From Clostridium sp. NkU-1 (GTDB lineage Bacteria; Bacillota_A; Clostridia; Lachnospirales; Lachnospiraceae), in NCBI GenBank assembly GCA_001312405.1, contig BBDR01000012.1:78352-142351 (forward strand): DNA of 64,000 nt, given 5' to 3'. Below are positions 30,506-40,715 of the stretch, piece by piece. The translations under genes and the position numbers were made by a program. The notes below the pieces were generated by a model. That model did no database searches and was not told the origin of the DNA. It was given only the letters and a program-made list of their open reading frames with translations. How positions within the stretch are numbered: position 1 is the first letter of the stretch; the number at the start of each line of letters is the position of its first letter.

Positions 30506-31594
30506 TTAATAGTCCTGGTTCTCCATATATTTCATGTATTTTACTACCATCAGGGCAATCTTAAAGGTGATGGCATCTTCAAATACGCGCAGATCCAGAC
30601 CGGTGCTCTTCTGAAGCTTGTCTAAACGGTAAACAAGTGTATTTCTGTGAATATAAAGCTGTCTGGATGTCTCGGATACATTCAAGCTGTTCTCAAAGAA
30701 TTTATTAATTGTTGTCAGAGTTTCCTCATCAAAATCATCCGGAGATTTTCCGTCAAAAATTTCTTTGATGAACATACGGCATAAAGGCAGCGGAAGCTGA
30801 TAGATCAGACGTCCGATTCCCAGTTTGCTGTAGGCAACCACATTTTTATTGCTGTAGAAAATCTTGCCAACATCCATGGCCATTTTGGCTTCCTTATAAG
30901 ATCTGGAAACCTCTTTAATTTCGCTTACAATCGTACCGAATGCTACATGGACCTGGGTCATTGCCTCGGTATTGAGCATGTCCAAAACAGTGTTGGCTGT
31001 CTTTTCCAGATCCTCATAAGTTTCGCCTTCTTTTACTTCTTTTACAAGAATGATGTTCTTCTCATCAACGGCGGTAACAAAATCTTTGGTCTTTGCAGCA
31101 AATAAGTTGCGGACTGTCTCCAGTGCATTCACATCTTTTTCATGCTGGGTTTCAATAATGAATACGACCCTCTTGATATTTGTTTCAATATGAAGTTTCT
31201 TTGCTCTGTTGTAGATGTCCACCAAAAGCAGATTGTCAAGCAATAAGTTCTTAATGAAATTATCCTTGTCAAATCTTTCTTTATACGCAACCAGCAAGCT
31301 CTGAATCTGGAAAGCGGCCAGCTTGCCGACCATATAAACATCATCACTTCCACCCTTTGCGAGAAGAATGTATTCTAACTGGTGCTCATCTAACACTTTA
31401 AAAAACTGATATCCCTGGATTACCTGGCTGTCGGCCGGAGAATCCACGAACGCCAGGATTGAACTTTCATAATCTTCCGCATCAGGAAATGTGGTTGCCA
31501 GTACCTTTCCTTCTGTATCACAAATACACAGATCAATTCTCGTAATCCCTTTTAATCCTTCAATGGTTGTTTGAAGTATTTGATTCGAAATCAT
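30506..31594 (-). CDS. CdaR/PucR family transcriptional regulator
   Basis: 362 residues. The N-terminal region resembles sugar-diacid recognition domains (LQTTIEGLKGITRIDLCICDTEG), the centre a GGDEF-like PucR middle domain, and the C-terminus a PucR helix-turn-helix (LNVSETSRQLYIHRNTLVYRLDKL, residues about 312-335). Start has AGGAG 7 bases upstream. CdaR relatives activate glycerate or glucarate use; the neighbour msmX, an ATPase shared by many sugar ABC importers, suggests a carbohydrate role. The frame is intact. Confidence 0.88.
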   Translation of the reverse strand: MISNQILQTTIEGLKGITRIDLCICDTEGKVLATTFPDAEDYESSILAFVDSPADSQVIQGYQFFKVLDEHQLEYILLAKGGSDDVYMVGKLAAFQIQSLLVAYKERFDKDNFIKNLLLDNLLLVDIYNRAKKLHIETNIKRVVFIIETQHEKDVNALETVRNLFAAKTKDFVTAVDEKNIILVKEVKEGETYEDLEKTANTVLDMLNTEAMTQVHVAFGTIVSEIKEVSRSYKEAKMAMDVGKIFYSNKNVVAYSKLGIGRLIYQLPLPLCRMFIKEIFDGKSPDDFDEETLTTINKFFENSLNVSETSRQLYIHRNTLVYRLDKLQKSTGLDLRVFEDAITFKIALMVVKYMKYMENQDY

Positions 31595-31644
31595 GGCATA
31601 TTCTCCTTTTTCGTAAATTTACCTTATTATATATTAAAGCAAAA

Positions 31645-31682
31645 AGAAAAAAAAAGCAAGCGGGTAGAATAACCGCTTGCTT
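31645..31682 (-). terminator. Terminator of msmX
   Basis: AAGCAAGCGG/CCGCTTGCTT stem with a nine-base loop followed on the minus strand by eight or more Ts. Confidence 0.9.
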
Positions 31683-31697
31683 AAAATTTCATAAAAT

Positions 31698-32811
31698 TTA
31701 ATTTAAAACTACGATTTCTGTATCTTTATCGAATACATGGATCTTTGTTAAGTCAAGAGCCAGCTTAATGCTATCCCCAGGTCTTGCTGTTGTACGAGGA
31801 TTTACTCTTGCAGTAAAGTTCACATCTTCTACATCAAAGTATAAGTAAACTTCAGCGCCTAACAATTCATAAACTCTGATGGTAGCGTCAATTACGCTTT
31901 CCGGAGAAGATGCAAGGAAAGCTTCCTCATCATGTAAATCTTCCGGACGAATGCCTAAGACTACGGTCTTTCCGATGTAACCGGCATCCTCTAACTTTTT
32001 TTGCTTTTCCTTGGGGAAGAGCGATTGTATTTCCACCAAATGTTAAAGTAACGTCGCTTCCTCTCTTAGCTACAGTAGCTTCGATTAAGTTCATCTGAGG
32101 AGCTCCTATAAATCCTGCAACGAATTTGTTACCTGGCTTATCATATAAATTCTGAGGAGAATCAACCTGCTGGATAACGCCATCCTTCATTACTACGATT
32201 CTGGTACCAAGGGTCATAGCCTCTGTCTGGTCATGGGTTACGTAGATAATGGTTGCCTGAAGTCTCTGATGCAGCTTGGAAATCTCAATACGCATCTGGC
32301 CTCTCAGCTTGGCATCAAGGTTGGATAACGGCTCATCCATTAAGAATACCTTAGGATTACGTACAATAGCACGTCCCATGGCAACACGCTGTCTTTGTCC
32401 ACCGGATAAAGCCTTTGGCTTACGGTCTAACAAATGCTCAAGATCAAGGATTCTTGCAGCTTCATGAACCAGCTTATCAATCTCGTCCTTTGGAGTTTTT
32501 CTCAATTTCAGACCAAACGCCATGTTATCGTATACTGTCATATGAGGATACAGAGCGTAATTCTGGAATACCATTGCGATATCTCTGTCTTTTGGCTCTA
32601 CATCATTCATTAATTTCCCGTCAATGTAAAGTTCACCAGAAGAAATGTCTTCCAGACCTGCAATCATACGAAGGGTTGTGGATTTACCGCATCCGGAAGG
32701 TCCTACAAAAATGACGAACTCCTTATCAGCAATATCCAGATTAAAGTCCTTAACTGCTTCAAATCCGTTAGGATATCTCTTGACGATGTTTTTCAGTGAT
32801 AAACTAGCCAT
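31698..32811 (-). CDS. Sugar ABC transporter ATP-binding protein, UgpC/MsmX type
   Basis: Energises one or several carbohydrate ABC importers as the shared ATPase. About 370 residues: Walker [10 protein letters not shown] (residue 36), signature [14 protein letters not shown], Walker [13 protein letters not shown], switch [10 protein letters not shown], then a C-terminal OB-fold regulatory domain ([27 protein letters not shown]). The frame shifts near 32015 at a GGGG run in the linker. Lone gene, with no permeases adjacent, as is usual for MsmX in Firmicutes. The 320 bases upstream (32812-33131) hold its AT-rich promoter region and no gene. Confidence 0.93.
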
Positions 32812-33080
32812 TTACTAATCCTCCTAAAATAAAGTGTTTAAACTCTGATCTGGACCGACAGCCCCCACAGCTGCGGCCCTTGTTACTGAAACAATCATAC
32901 ATGAATTATTTTTCTTTTACCATATTGCTATTTACCAAAATACATTTGGGGCTTTTGGCTAATTTGTATAACGGGTTTTAAAAATGATTGAAACGTCAAA
33001 ATATCAGGAGAAACGCTCAGATATTTCTGTTTATATTCGATAGCCAAAGTGTATTTCCGCCCAGTTTTAGTCACAAATCA

Positions 33081-33113
33081 CAAGACGGCGCCAATAATCT
33101 TGGCACCGTCTTG
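33081..33113 (-). terminator. Hairpin downstream of the methyltransferase gene
   Basis: Fourteen-base near-perfect inverted repeat (33081-33094 with 33100-33113), 19 bases past the stop. The T tract is poor. Confidence 0.65.
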
Positions 33114-33131
33114 TAAATCTTATCCGTTGTA

Positions 33132-33716
33132 TTATCGCTTTCTCACAAGAACGTTCACCCATTTTACGTCAGAATGACCAGAACGCACATCCTCTGTTTC
33201 CCAAAGCTTTACGATATCAAACCGCTCATTATCTCTTAAAAGTTCAGTCATGGAATCCGCCGTAAAGTCACTGAAATACCGCTTTCCTCTAAATCCCTCA
33301 AAGTCTCCCAGTTTAAAAGACATGTAAAGGATTCCCTTATCATTTAAGGCCCTTGCTATCTTTGTAAGAATGTCAGACAGTTCCTTTTTCGGAGTGTGAA
33401 GTAAGGATGCACAGGCCCAGATTCCATCAAACACATTGTCAAAATCCATTTGTTCAAATGTCATCTGAAGCACTTCCAGACCGGTATGGATTTCTGCCAG
33501 CTTACACATCTCTTCCGATGCATCAAGCGGCGTTACATCATATCCCAGCTCATAGAAAGACAGGCTGTCCCTGCCTGATCCACATCCCAAATCCAGAATC
33601 GTATCACCTTCTTCCAGAAGATCCAGAAATTCTTTCATAATTCCTGACATATCCTGGTTCACTGTTTCTTCAAATTCCTTTGCTGCATACTTATTATAAT
33701 AGTCTATCGAGTCCAA
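33132..33716 (-). CDS. Class I SAM-dependent methyltransferase
   Basis: 194 residues, Rossmann-like methyltransferase of the small UbiE/Tam type. Motif I ILDLGCGSGRDSL (residue 39), post-I acidic residue in VTPLDASEEM, motif IV FDGIWACASLLHTP. It starts with TTG at 33716, 8 bases after AGGAGG. The substrate is not predictable. Same direction as cvfB, 28 bases downstream of it, so probably co-transcribed. Confidence 0.88.
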   Translation of the reverse strand: MDSIDYYNKYAAKEFEETVNQDMSGIMKEFLDLLEEGDTILDLGCGSGRDSLSFYELGYDVTPLDASEEMCKLAEIHTGLEVLQMTFEQMDFDNVFDGIWACASLLHTPKKELSDILTKIARALNDKGILYMSFKLGDFEGFRGKRYFSDFTADSMTELLRDNERFDIVKLWETEDVRSGHSDVKWVNVLVRKR

Positions 33717-33744
33717 AATAATCCTCCTGTTATCCTTTTACCCG

Positions 33745-34583
33745 TTATTTGATTCTTTCGATTTTACTTTCCGTTATTCTGACTTTTCCTTCTTTCAGAA
33801 GATGTCCGATTGCCCGCTTAAATGCATTCTTACTCATAGAAAATTCCCGCTTGATAATCTCCGGTTCTGCCTTATCGGTAAATGGCAGGCTGCCGTCAAA
33901 CTGTGTTTCTATGATCTCTAGAACCTTGTCGGAATCTGTATCCATCTGAATATAAGCCTTCTGTCTGGGACTTAAATCCAGCTTTCCATCTTCTCTTACC
34001 TTAGTTACCCGTGCCGTTACCTCATCACCTTCCCGATAATTTTCAAACACTTCTTTCCGGGGAATCAGCCCGTAATATTTATGATCTACTGCCACAAAGG
34101 CTCCCAGGCTTTCATTGATTTCATAAATAATCCCGGTCACCTGATCATCCTTTTTATAAGGTGACTGGTTGCTCATATAGGAATATACCTCATGGTAGCA
34201 GCCAATCGTTTGCTTTTGTCAATGTAAAGGGCCACCAGCACCTTCTCTCCCTGCCTTACCTTATGGGTCTGCTCCTTAAAAGGAAGAAGCAGATCCTTTT
34301 CTAGTCCCATATCGAGAAATGCGCCGATCTTACCCACTTCCTTCACGTCAAGCACAGCCGTTTCACCTGCCTGAAGCTTCGGTGCTGCCGTGGTGGCTAT
34401 CAGCCGGTCCTCTGAATCCTTATAGATAAATACAGGGATACTGTCTCCAGGCCCAGCTCCCTCCGGTACCTGCTTTTTGGGCAGAAGCACAGAAACTTCA
34501 CTGCCTGCTTCCTCTCCCAAATATACGCCGAACTCCTTGACCCTCTGTACGACCAGGGTCTGCATCTTTCCTAATTCAATCAT
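33745..34583 (-). CDS. cvfB: S1-domain RNA-binding protein CvfB
   Basis: RNA-binding protein with tandem S1 domains and a C-terminal winged helix; homologues affect virulence gene expression and rRNA-related RNA processing in Gram-positives. About 280 residues: MIELGKMQTLVVQRVKEFGVYL start with GAGAGG upstream, S1 repeats (KEVGKIGAFLDMGL, YEINESLGAFVAVD), then KNAFKRAIGHLLKEGKVRI winged helix. The frame shifts near 34180 between LAATMR and SYMSNQSPYKKDD. Lies 2 bases after the thioesterase gene. Confidence 0.9.
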
Positions 34584-34584
34584 G

Positions 34585-35310
34585 TTACATCCTCTCTGCT
34601 GTTCCCCGCAGCCAGATGACTGCGTAAGCTGCTCCCCGTTCATCACACAGAGAAACCGTATACCCTTCCTCTGTCCGGCTTAAGCGGGGATAAACTGTAT
34701 CTCCAAAGACTGCCGCTTTTTTATATTCCACTCTCAGTTCAGAGACCTCCACTTCATCCGGAAGCACCTCCCTGGCAATCTCTACATATTGAGCGTTATT
34801 GACATGATGGTTCGTATCAATATGATGTTTTCCAATGATGACCGGCTCTGTATCTTCATATTCCTCCGGCAATTGGATCTTACGGGAAGCATAGTCCATG
34901 GAAAGCCTTTTCTCACTGCCGCTTCCATATCCCCGGATGTCTTCCGGCTCAATTTTAACTGGGCGTCCCTTTTCCGTATCAAATAAAAACCATACGGAAT
35001 TGGCTCTTACCAGATAGTTTCCATTCTGATCGCATATGGTAAAATTCCGGTATCCGTAAAACCCCTTAAAGTCATAGGGCCAGGTACCCACCACGATCTC
35101 CTCTCCCAGCACGGGATAACGGTCCACCACAATCTGCCAGGAGGAAAGCCACCATGCTTTATGACGGTCTGTTAAATAGGAAATCCCAAGGCCGATATCC
35201 TCAGACTGAAACGTAGAGCAATCCTGCAGATAATTCATAATACCTGTTAATGTCAGTCTGCCGCACTCATCTGTTTCACTGTAACGGACCCTGCTACCGA
35301 ATGTATACAT
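34585..35310 (-). CDS. Acyl-ACP thioesterase
   Basis: Double hot-dog thioesterase that releases fatty acids from acyl carrier protein. 241 residues from the ATG at 35310, which has GAGGTG upstream; MYTFGSRVRYSETDECGRLTL is the family start. The second hot-dog domain carries the catalytic TNHHVNNAQYVEIA motif. Single intact frame, cytoplasmic. Forms an operon with cvfB and the methyltransferase. Confidence 0.9.
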   Translation of the reverse strand: MYTFGSRVRYSETDECGRLTLTGIMNYLQDCSTFQSEDIGLGISYLTDRHKAWWLSSWQIVVDRYPVLGEEIVVGTWPYDFKGFYGYRNFTICDQNGNYLVRANSVWFLFDTEKGRPVKIEPEDIRGYGSGSEKRLSMDYASRKIQLPEEYEDTEPVIIGKHHIDTNHHVNNAQYVEIAREVLPDEVEVSELRVEYKKAAVFGDTVYPRLSRTEEGYTVSLCDERGAAYAVIWLRGTAERM

Positions 35311-35454
35311 TTCACACCTCTCATCAAAATTATATAACATTATAAAGCATTTTCATGCTCTTGTCCAGATAAACCCGAAAGAAGCCTGCCCTGGTTACCA
35401 GAGAAATTCTATCAAAAAAGAAAGTCTTAACAATTACTTAACAACCTGTAATAC

Positions 35455-35486
35455 AAAAAACGGAACCTTATAGGGTTCCGTTTTTC
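35455..35486 (-). terminator. Terminator after the tRNA-Gln cluster
   Basis: CGGAACC...GGTTCCG stem with A6 and T5 flanks, able to act on both strands. Confidence 0.85.
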
Positions 35487-35489
35487 AGA

Positions 35490-35561
35490 CTGGGCTACAA
35501 GGATTCGAACCTTGAAAATGACGGAGTCAGAGTCCGTTGCCTTACCATTTGGCGATAGCCA
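35490..35561 (-). tRNA. tRNA-Gln(CTG), copy 1
   Basis: Anticodon arm ACGGA-CTCTGAC-TCCGT with anticodon CTG and T arm CAAGG-TTCGAAT-CCTTG. The acceptor 3' strand is TAGCCCA, but the 5' strand reads TGGCTA where TGGGCTA is needed, so one G is missing. The variable loop has one more T than copy 2. Confidence 0.85.
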
Positions 35562-35697
35562 TCAATACAACGAGGTTAATTATATCCGATGATTGAAAGA
35601 CTGTCAAGTATTTTTTTTCCATTATTTTTATTTTTTTAAATCCCTGAAAAACGTTCCTTCTCCTGTAAAAAAAGGTGATTTGAAAAGTGGCCGCTAA

Positions 35698-35738
35698 AAG
35701 AAAAAAAGCCTCGACCTTCCTGCTGCCGCTGGAAGATC
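35698..35738 (-). terminator. Terminator-like hairpin between the two tRNA-Gln genes
   Basis: GATCTTCC/GGAAGGTC stem with a ten-base loop, followed on the minus strand by GAGGC and seven Ts. Confidence 0.7.
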
Positions 35739-35754
35739 AAAACTCATCAGAAAA

Positions 35755-35825
35755 CTGGGCTACAAGGATTCGAACCTTGAAATGACGGAGTCAGAGTCCG
35801 TTGCCTTACCATTTGGCGATAGCCA
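35755..35825 (-). tRNA. tRNA-Gln(CTG), copy 2
   Basis: Nearly identical to copy 1, including the short flanks, so the pair arose by tandem duplication. Same anticodon CTG and the same one-G deficit in the 5' acceptor strand. Confidence 0.85.
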
Positions 35826-35913
35826 TCAATGCAACGAATGTATTATACTATAGCTTTTCATTCTGGTCAAGCATTTCTTTTATCTTTTTAAAGATCTTTT
35901 AAGAAACAGCCCG

Positions 35914-37380
35914 TCAGGAAGAGCTTCCCGTTTTGGAAGACTCTTCCTGGCTTTTTGTTGTACGGGTTTCTTCCGGAGAAACGTTCTTCCCGGTTTCCGG
36001 AATATTCTTCACTGTTTCAGACGTTTCTTCACTGGGAGTTGCCGGGGCCGTCTGATCCGGCTGGCTCGTATTCTCGCTCTCTTCTTCCGTCTCTTCCGGA
36101 TCTGCATTCCCATCTCCGATCACAGGAGTCTCAAAGATTCCCTTTACGGTTGTCTGTTTCCCTATTTTAGGAGAAATGCCGCCCAGGGTAAAGGTATATT
36201 CCATTCCTCCCTGAAGCCCTGTCACATGAATCTCACAGGAGTAGGAATCTGTATCTCCCACTTTGGCGGAATAGGAATTTTTATCCCCGTCATTTATAGA
36301 GACTGTAGGATTTTTCCATTTTACTTTGGTTTTAAAATAAACCATGACAACGCCGTTGTCATAATCCACATAATCGACTTTAATCTTTTCCGTTGATACA
36401 ACTTCCTCTTCTGAGGTAGTCTCTTCCGCTGTAGTTGCCGCTGTGGGGGCGGTTGGCTGAGTTTGGGAGACTTGCGCCGGTGACTGGCTTTCTGTTTCCG
36501 AGGCAGATGCAGCCGTCTTGGATTCTTCCAGCCCAGAACTCTCCGCTATGGTCTCCGGCTCCGTTGCAGCCTGGGTTGTATTCGCCGTGGTTGTTTCTTC
36601 CCCCGCAGCTGTCTTGCCCTCCACCGCATAAGAACGTTCTGTTATTACTTTTGCAATCTCTTCCATAGTAAGAGGCGCCAGTGCCTTCATATCATCCATG
36701 GAAAGAGAGGGATTCTGCAGGATCAGCTCCCTTAAAAAATAAGCTTTTCCATAAGAAATCTTATATTCCTCTGCCAGTTGCTTTACTTCATCCTCTTCCA
36801 TGACCTGCTGGTCATACACAACTGCCTTCAGCTGTTTTTCCTCCAGTGTATTGCGGATGTCATTTACCACCGCATGGCGAAGGCCCTGGGCCTTGCTGAT
36901 GCTGTCATTGGACACAGTAACCAGAATCGCATTATCCAGCTCACTTAAATAACCATGGGTAACCATGGAACCGATCACAGCGTTGACGGCCGTGTTCAAA
37001 TCCACACCCTTTAAATCCATGTCCTGCATGATGCTTTCCCCATCTTCATTGAGGGCCTTTGCAGCCAGGACCTTATTCCTTTTATTTACAGATAATTCCA
37101 CGCTTGGATTTACATCAATTCCAATGACAGAATCAACCTTTCCATTTTGATAAGTATAGGTTCCCCCTGCCAGAGCGATCATGCAAAAGCATGCAGCCAC
37201 CAGGGTCGCAATGACCCTTTGTCTCAGGAAGAAAACGGAACGTTTTTCCTTCTCTGCCTTTATCTGAGGCGTACTCAAGTCAATCCGTTCCAAAACATTA
37301 GGAGTCAAGTCACTGGCCGCAGATTTTAAGCAGGCTTCAATCTGTTGTCTATTCAGTTGTCTGCGATTTAATTCAGCCAT
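35914..37380 (-). CDS. RsgI-like anti-sigma factor
   Basis: 488-residue single-pass membrane protein. Cytoplasmic N-terminus of about 50 residues (sigma-binding), transmembrane helix near 54-74 (VIATLVAACFCMIALAGG), then a conserved RsgI periplasmic-side segment VIGIDVNPSVELSVNKRNKVL. A central domain follows, then a Ser/Thr/Glu-rich linker, a beta-sandwich (VDYVDYDNGVVMVYFKTKVKW ... YSCEIHVTGLQGG) that may sense polysaccharide, and a second low-complexity tail. Its start is 8 bases after the upstream sigma gene. In Clostridium thermocellum, RsgI proteins control SigI factors in response to plant polysaccharides; the ligand here is unknown. Confidence 0.85.
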   Translation of the reverse strand: MAELNRRQLNRQQIEACLKSAASDLTPNVLERIDLSTPQIKAEKEKRSVFFLRQRVIATLVAACFCMIALAGGTYTYQNGKVDSVIGIDVNPSVELSVNKRNKVLAAKALNEDGESIMQDMDLKGVDLNTAVNAVIGSMVTHGYLSELDNAILVTVSNDSISKAQGLRHAVVNDIRNTLEEKQLKAVVYDQQVMEEDEVKQLAEEYKISYGKAYFLRELILQNPSLSMDDMKALAPLTMEEIAKVITERSYAVEGKTAAGEETTTANTTQAATEPETIAESSGLEESKTAASASETESQSPAQVSQTQPTAPTAATTAEETTSEEEVVSTEKIKVDYVDYDNGVVMVYFKTKVKWKNPTVSINDGDKNSYSAKVGDTDSYSCEIHVTGLQGGMEYTFTLGGISPKIGKQTTVKGIFETPVIGDGNADPEETEEESENTSQPDQTAPATPSEETSETVKNIPETGKNVSPEETRTTKSQEESSKTGSSS

Positions 37381-37388
37381 CTTAAAGC

Positions 37389-37968
37389 CTACTCCTCTCT
37401 CAAATAATTTTCCAGTTTTTTCATTGCACGGTTATATCTGGAAAGAGCTGTAGCCAGAGGAATCTTAAGGCTGGCGGCGATCTCTCTGTGCTTCATACCT
37501 CCGGAGGTATGAAGGAGAACAATCTCCCTTTCCTCTTCCTTAAGAATCTGCAGAGCAGCAAGAAGCACCATCTTATCTGCCGCCATCTCAATATCAGGGC
37601 AGACTTCACCTGTTTCTGCTCCTGTTAAATCCTCCAGTGTAACATCCGAATCATGTTTTTGCTCACGGAATTTCATATAGCACAGATTCCGCGCTATGGT
37701 AAACATCCATGCCAAAGGCTTCCCCTGGGATTTATAGCTTGACGCAGAAGTCCATATCTTAAGATATACCTCCTGCATGATCTCCTCTGCATCCTGGGGG
37801 TGCCTTACAATGGACAGGATAAAACTGTATATTGTCCGGTCCGTATTCTGATATAGCTGCCGAAAGGCCTCCTGGTCTCCAACCGCAACTTTTTTTTAGA
37901 AGCTCTTCGTCGCTCAAACGCCCATAATCCTCAGGCTCGCCAAGGCTCATCAATCCCATAAATAACAT
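37389..37968 (-). CDS. ECF-type RNA polymerase sigma factor
   Basis: About 192 residues. Region 2 (YSFILSIVRHPQDAEEIMQE, WMFTIARNLCYMKFRE) and region 4 (LKEEEREIVLLHTSGGMKHREI with AASLKIPLATALSRYNRAM) are clear. The frame breaks at the eight-T run 37890-37897; one base fewer restores LLKKVAVGDQEAFRQLY. Start at 37968. Directly upstream of the RsgI-like anti-sigma gene; the pair is expected to autoregulate. Confidence 0.88.
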
Positions 37969-38044
37969 GGATCCGATTTCCTTTCTACTAAGTTAATGCG
38001 GAATACTGTCATCTTATTGCATAATCTGGAAAATTTTTATTACC

Positions 38045-39221
38045 TTATTTTTCCACTCCAAAACCGCTTTCCGCCGTTATGATCAGACAGCACCGTTTAT
38101 CTATTTCGGTTACCTTTTTCGTGACTTCTTCCTTTAACCAATCCTTCTTTTCCCTGTCATATTCCCGGGGCACCACCAAATCAAAGATCAGATTGATCTG
38201 GTTTTTCCCCTCTATCATGCGGAAATCGTGGAAAGAAATTCTGGAATCTATTTCCTCCAGCACTTGTTTCAGCATGTTCCCAAATTCCATAACCCTGGAA
38301 TCTTTTGTCTCTACCGGGTCCATATGAATTACCAGAAATATTCCAAACTTCTTACTGCTTCCCTTTCAATGGTATCAATAATTTCGTGAGACACTTCTAT
38401 ATCAACATCATTAGGCACCTCTGCATGAATGGAAGCCATGCTCCTGGAAGGACCGTAGTTGTGTACAATTAAATCATGACTTCCTATAATACCGTCGTAG
38501 CTTTCTACAAATTCCGTGATCTCACCATATAGCTTCGGGTCAATGGGTTCTCCAATGAGAGGAGTAAGGGTATCCTTGGCAATCTTCACTCCTGCCCACA
38601 TGACAATGACAGAAACCACAATCCCTATGATTCCGTCAATATTAAGCCCCCATATTCCATAAACCAGGATCGAAAGAATTGTGGCAGAAGTGGTTATTAC
38701 GTCCCCAAGGGAATCTGCCGCCGTAGCCTTCATGACCGCGGACTGAATTCTTTTTCCCAGGGTATTGTTAAATAATGCCATCCAAAGCTTTACACAGACA
38801 GATAACAGCAATATGACTACAGATACAGCCTTAAACGTCATCTCTTCCGGATGAATGATTTTACCAATGGATGTTTTTAAAAAAAGAAAAACCTACCTGA
38901 ATAACCAAAAAGGCTACAATAAAAGCAGCAATATACTCCACTCTTCCGTGTCCAAAGGGATGATCCTCATCCGCCGGCTTACCGGCCATCTTTACCCCTA
39001 CAAACCCGACAACAGAAGAAGCAGCGTCAGAGAGGTTGTTAAAGGCATCTGCCATTACAGAGATGCTGCCCACCAGCATTCCAACAAAAAGCTTGGCGCC
39101 AAACAGCAGAACATTGCAGCAGATCCCCACAATACTTGCCATAAGCCCGTACCGTCCGCACCTGGGTATCCTCTGTATTTTTATACTCTCTAACAAATGT
39201 CCTAACTAAAAAATCTGTCAT
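38045..39221 (-). CDS. Cation diffusion facilitator (CDF) metal exporter
   Basis: Proton-driven divalent metal exporter (Zn, Mn, Co or Fe). About 391 residues with six helices and a cytoplasmic C-terminal domain. Metal-site motifs: VMADAFNNLSDAASS (TM2, D-x3-D) and ADSLGDVITTSATI (TM5). HPFGHGRVEYI is the family loop. The frame breaks near 39165, at the seven-A run 38879-38885, and near 38345, with family order kept. ATG at 39221 with AAAGGAG upstream. The metal cannot be assigned. Confidence 0.9.
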
Positions 39222-39338
39222 AGTACTCCTTTTCAGCGTTTATTCTCGTAAAAGAAACGAGCCAGGATAAAACCCGCTTGACTTTATCGATTACCCGCAG
39301 GGGGCAATACCCAATAGCTTACTGCCGGTATTAGACCC

Positions 39339-40077
39339 TTAATAGCGTACCTGCTCGAGAAAAAGCCCTTCCGGCGGTGCCGTAAAGCCTGCCCCATTCC
39401 GGTCTTTTGCATTTAAGATCTCCTTCATCTCTTCCGCCTTACGCTGTCCTAATCCCACTTCGATCAGCGTGCCCGTTAAAATCCTGACCATATTATATAA
39501 AAAGCCGTTTCCCGTATAGCGTATCAGAAGCCGGCTGCCCTGCTGTTCAAAATCAATCCGCTTTAAAACCCTGACCGAAGATTTCTTCATTTTCCGGTTA
39601 GCGCAAAAGCTCTTAAAATCATGTTCACCTGCAAGAAAGGATGCGGCCCGTTCCATGGCCTCTATATCAAGCTCCTCAAATAATCCATAAATGTATTTTC
39701 TTTCAAATACCTGCTTCTTTTCTCCCATTTCGATCCGGTAAAGATAGGTTTTTTCCTTGGCATTAAGACGGCTGTGAAAGCGTTCCGCAGCTCGTTCCAC
39801 GGTTTTTACCCGAATGTCTTCCGGAAGATACTGGTTTAAATATTCCATGATCTCCTCTTCCTTCATCCTCGTATCCCCATGAAAATTAGCCACCTGAGCC
39901 AGCGCATGAACGCCTGCATCCGTTCGTCCTGAACCATGCACCTCCACTGCCTGTCCCATCATCCGCTCCAAAACATGTTCTATCTTCTTGTATGGTCTGT
40001 TCCGTATTTCCCTGTTTCTGCCAGCCGTCATAACGGCTTCCATCGTATTCCAGAATCATTCGATAATTTTTTGTCAT
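39339..40077 (-). CDS. truA: tRNA pseudouridine(38-40) synthase
   Basis: Makes pseudouridine at positions 38-40 of the tRNA anticodon arm. About 246 residues. Start MTKNYRMILEYDGSRYDGWQ; the catalytic Asp is in GSGRTDAGVHALAQ (about residue 52). The frame shifts near 39985, between NTEQTIQ and KIEHVLERM. C-terminal YTGNGFLYNMVRI and APPEGLFLEQV are typical. The start overlaps the vanZ-like gene stop by four bases. Confidence 0.93.
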
Positions 40078-40520
40078 ATTGTTTTCGACCTTCTTCTATA
40101 TTTAAGCAGAAAAGCAGCCAGAAAAATTCCAAAAGCCACTCCTCCGCAATCCAGCCACACATCAGATATCTGACCGGATCGTCCCTCTACCATAAGCTGT
40201 ATGGTCTCATCTGCAAATGGTATCATAAATCCAGTTGTAAACCGGATAAAATATCTTCTCTCCGCCGGGAAGCCATAGGATCTTATACATCCGTACAGCA
40301 AAATCCCCAATAAGGTATATTCTGAAAAATGCCCGGTTTTACGGATTATGTGCTCTGTCAGCCATTTGGCACTGATCCCCATGGATCCAAGTGATTCCTG
40401 TGCCACCCGAAGCACCCATCCGCTGTCCGCCGATGAGATATCCGCCGGCTTCATGGAATTTGAAAATATGAACAGGACATAAAGAACGGCCAGTGCCGTC
40501 CATATCGCCTTCTTTTTCAT
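40074..40520 (-). CDS. VanZ family membrane protein
   Basis: 148-residue membrane protein with about four helices. VanZ of enterococci gives low-level teicoplanin resistance, but chromosomal members are of unknown function. RKTGHFSEYTLLGIL and DETIQLMVEGRSGQISDVWLD are diagnostic. I prefer the ATG at 40520 with AAGGTGA 5 bases upstream. Coupled to truA by ATGA overlap, and preceded by a 34-codon frame ending at 40526. Confidence 0.88.
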   Translation of the reverse strand: MKKKAIWTALAVLYVLFIFSNSMKPADISSADSGWVLRVAQESLGSMGISAKWLTEHIIRKTGHFSEYTLLGILLYGCIRSYGFPAERRYFIRFTTGFMIPFADETIQLMVEGRSGQISDVWLDCGGVAFGIFLAAFLLKYRRRSKTI

Positions 40521-40525
40521 AACCG

Positions 40526-40630
40526 TCACCTTAAAAACCCACTTTTTTCCGCAAGTTCCATGGTAAATGATAATACCTCCTGCTTTTCCAGCCCACAGCC
40601 AATCCGGATCATTCTCTCAGAAAAATACAT
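40526..40630 (-). CDS. Candidate 34-residue small protein upstream of the vanZ-like gene
   Basis: Short frame MYFSERMIRIGCGLEKQEVL ending FLR, with GAGGAG 8 bases before its ATG and a TGA that falls inside the ribosome site of the VanZ gene, giving a coupled layout. Amphipathic with no membrane segment. It could be a translated leader or a regulator. Support comes only from its start signals and spacing. Confidence 0.5.
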   Translation of the reverse strand: MYFSERMIRIGCGLEKQEVLSFTMELAEKSGFLR

Positions 40631-40715
40631 AAATATTCTTCTCCTCAATCTTCCATATTTTATCATAATTTCATCCATTATATTACAACAGCAGTTATAA
40701 TACAAGGACAGGCAT

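Noticed and set aside
39222..39338. Metal riboswitch before the CDF exporter
   Set aside because: GC-rich blocks are present, but I could not assemble the conserved four-way junction of NiCo or Mn riboswitches by eye.
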